64,000 bases of DNA from Galeruca laticollis (lineage: Eukaryota > Arthropoda > Insecta > Coleoptera > Chrysomelidae): NCBI GenBank assembly GCA_963921935.1, contig OY998176.1, positions 169,380,445 through 169,444,444 on the forward strand, written 5' to 3'. Of the stretch, positions 62,886 to 64,000 are shown one piece after another. The notes under the pieces were generated by a model. It made no database searches, had not been told where the DNA came from, and was given only the letters and a program-made list of their open reading frames with translations. Both the position numbers and the translations under genes were made by a program. The number at the start of each line of letters is the position of its first letter. Positions within the stretch are counted from its first letter, which is position 1.

Positions 62886-63225
62886 CAATCGTAGCCATCT
62901 AAATGTACAATACATATTCTAACTTTGGTGGAGATACTGTAAATGTAGCTATAACTCGAAAATTATGGCATTTAGGTATAGAGAATATAATATGGAAAAT
63001 AATCAGTATTTCTTAAGGATTACTAAAAGCACAAAATATAAAGGGTGATCCATTTGAAATAACAAAGTTCAATATTTTTCCGAAAAAAGGAAATATCTGA
63101 CAACAATGTAAATACCACCATATTACCGGCCGTATCGCAAGATTCTTGCCCACAAAAATTCATAAAAATCGTAGGAGCCGTTTCCGAGATAATTGAGGCG
63201 TTCCATATATAAAACTCACTCTATA
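62886..63225 (-). repeat. right terminal inverted repeat of mariner-like element
   Basis: Inverted copy of 57469-57815; outermost bases ACTCACTCTATA. Confidence 0.9.
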
Positions 63226-64000
63226 TATCCGACTTTTCGCTCACTAAAGTAAACTACTTTATTCATATTATTCATAATATTGATTTCTGACAGATATCAG
63301 ATACAACTTGGTTGATTCATATAACAATTTAGGTAGATGAATTATGGATCATCAATACACATCGTGATATTATTTTGGTCTATTTTTCTATTGGTTCAAT
63401 TGTTTTCGTGAATTGGTGGAATTGATACGGTGACAGGCGATGCGAATCGGTAACGTTTCTGAAAAACGGAAAAAACAAATTTGGAATAATGCATCTGTCC
63501 AAAGAGCAGCGTGGTACGGAATGAACCGCGTGTTTCCGAAAGATAATGATGCTTCAATAAAAACGTTTATCCATGCTATTTGAGCTAGTTTGTTTCTCGA
63601 TGATTTACATTCTTATGACACATGACACGAGATGAATATATTCCATCAACAATGATTTAGTGTCGATTTATGGGGCTCTATAAGTTTTTGAAGCTGCAGT
63701 CGAATATTACAGTTGCGTTGGTGTGTACCTGTTGTTTGTAAGGATTTCATGAGTATATATTATGTAATTCTTTCGGCTTTCAATAAGATTTTCATATCTG
63801 AAAACTTGGAGTATGCTGTTTTAAGATATGCCTAACTATTTGGAGCTTCCCACCTCTTCCAGTTATACAGAAGTTGGCTGAAACTTCCTTATTGTGAAGA
63901 GAATACCCTGTATATTATCATATATTTTGATAGAGAAGGAGAGAGAGAAAGAGATATGGTGATTTGCAGATTTACTGTCTCGACCCTTCTGTCAAGACGA
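63226..64000. other. no gene recognised
   Basis: AT-rich flank with a short GA-rich run near 63,930-63,955. No supported frame. Confidence 0.4.

Larger units (their letters stand above)
57469..63225 (+). mobile_element. mariner-like DNA transposon with ~340-bp inverted repeats, split by piggyBac
   Basis: Ends begin TATAGAGTGAGTTTTAT and stay homologous, inverted, for about 340 bp (57469-57815 and 62886-63225). Removing the nested piggyBac (58318-61949) leaves about 2.1 kb with a single transposase gene. Terminal TA steps suit a TA target. Confidence 0.9.

Overview
This is a transposon-dense, strongly AT-rich piece of an animal genome, almost certainly an insect and possibly a beetle. The guess rests on the mixture of elements: gypsy/errantivirus-like and BEL LTR elements, piggyBac, Tc1/mariner, a Penelope-like element, a Crypton-like recombinase, Jockey-, RTE- and CR1-like LINEs and long (TA)n tracts. 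I found no convincing host gene, rRNA or CRISPR array. Every coding region I recognise belongs to a mobile element and nearly all are broken.

Layout. 1-690: tail of a Ty3/gypsy pol. 4879-12120: an LTR element with 1.85-kb LTRs, a coiled-coil, Asn-rich gag and a protease, but no reverse transcriptase or integrase. 13.7-21.4 kb: minisatellites, a Tc1 relic, a Jockey-like ORF1, a Penelope-like RT and GIY-YIG domain split by minisatellites, and a possible tyrosine-recombinase fragment beside a hairpin. 21.6-32.3 kb: three LINE relics, an env-plus-LTR fragment and a piggyBac transposase with a tiny first exon, all on the minus strand. 33.95-34.25 kb: a (TA)n-bounded unit with a hammerhead-ribozyme motif. 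34256-41273: an errantivirus-like Ty3/gypsy provirus with gag, pol and env and a small repeat inserted in its integrase. 42722-49462: a nearly full-length BEL/Pao element on the minus strand. 50789-55378: a giant inverted repeat (arms about 1.37 kb) around a Tc1 transposase and LINE pieces. 56706-57025: a 150-bp-arm foldback. 57469-63225: a mariner-like element with about 340-bp inverted repeats, split at a TTAA by a complete piggyBac, whose intron holds an antisense Crypton-like recombinase that itself has an intron with a tRNA-derived SINE head.

Three themes stand out. All three structurally complete LTR elements lie directly between (TA)n tracts. Self-folding DNA is abundant (giant inverted repeat, foldbacks, hairpin minisatellite, hammerhead). 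The 57-63 kb nest gives an unusually clear order of insertion events. All alignments and translations were done by eye, so boundaries of decayed elements are approximate.
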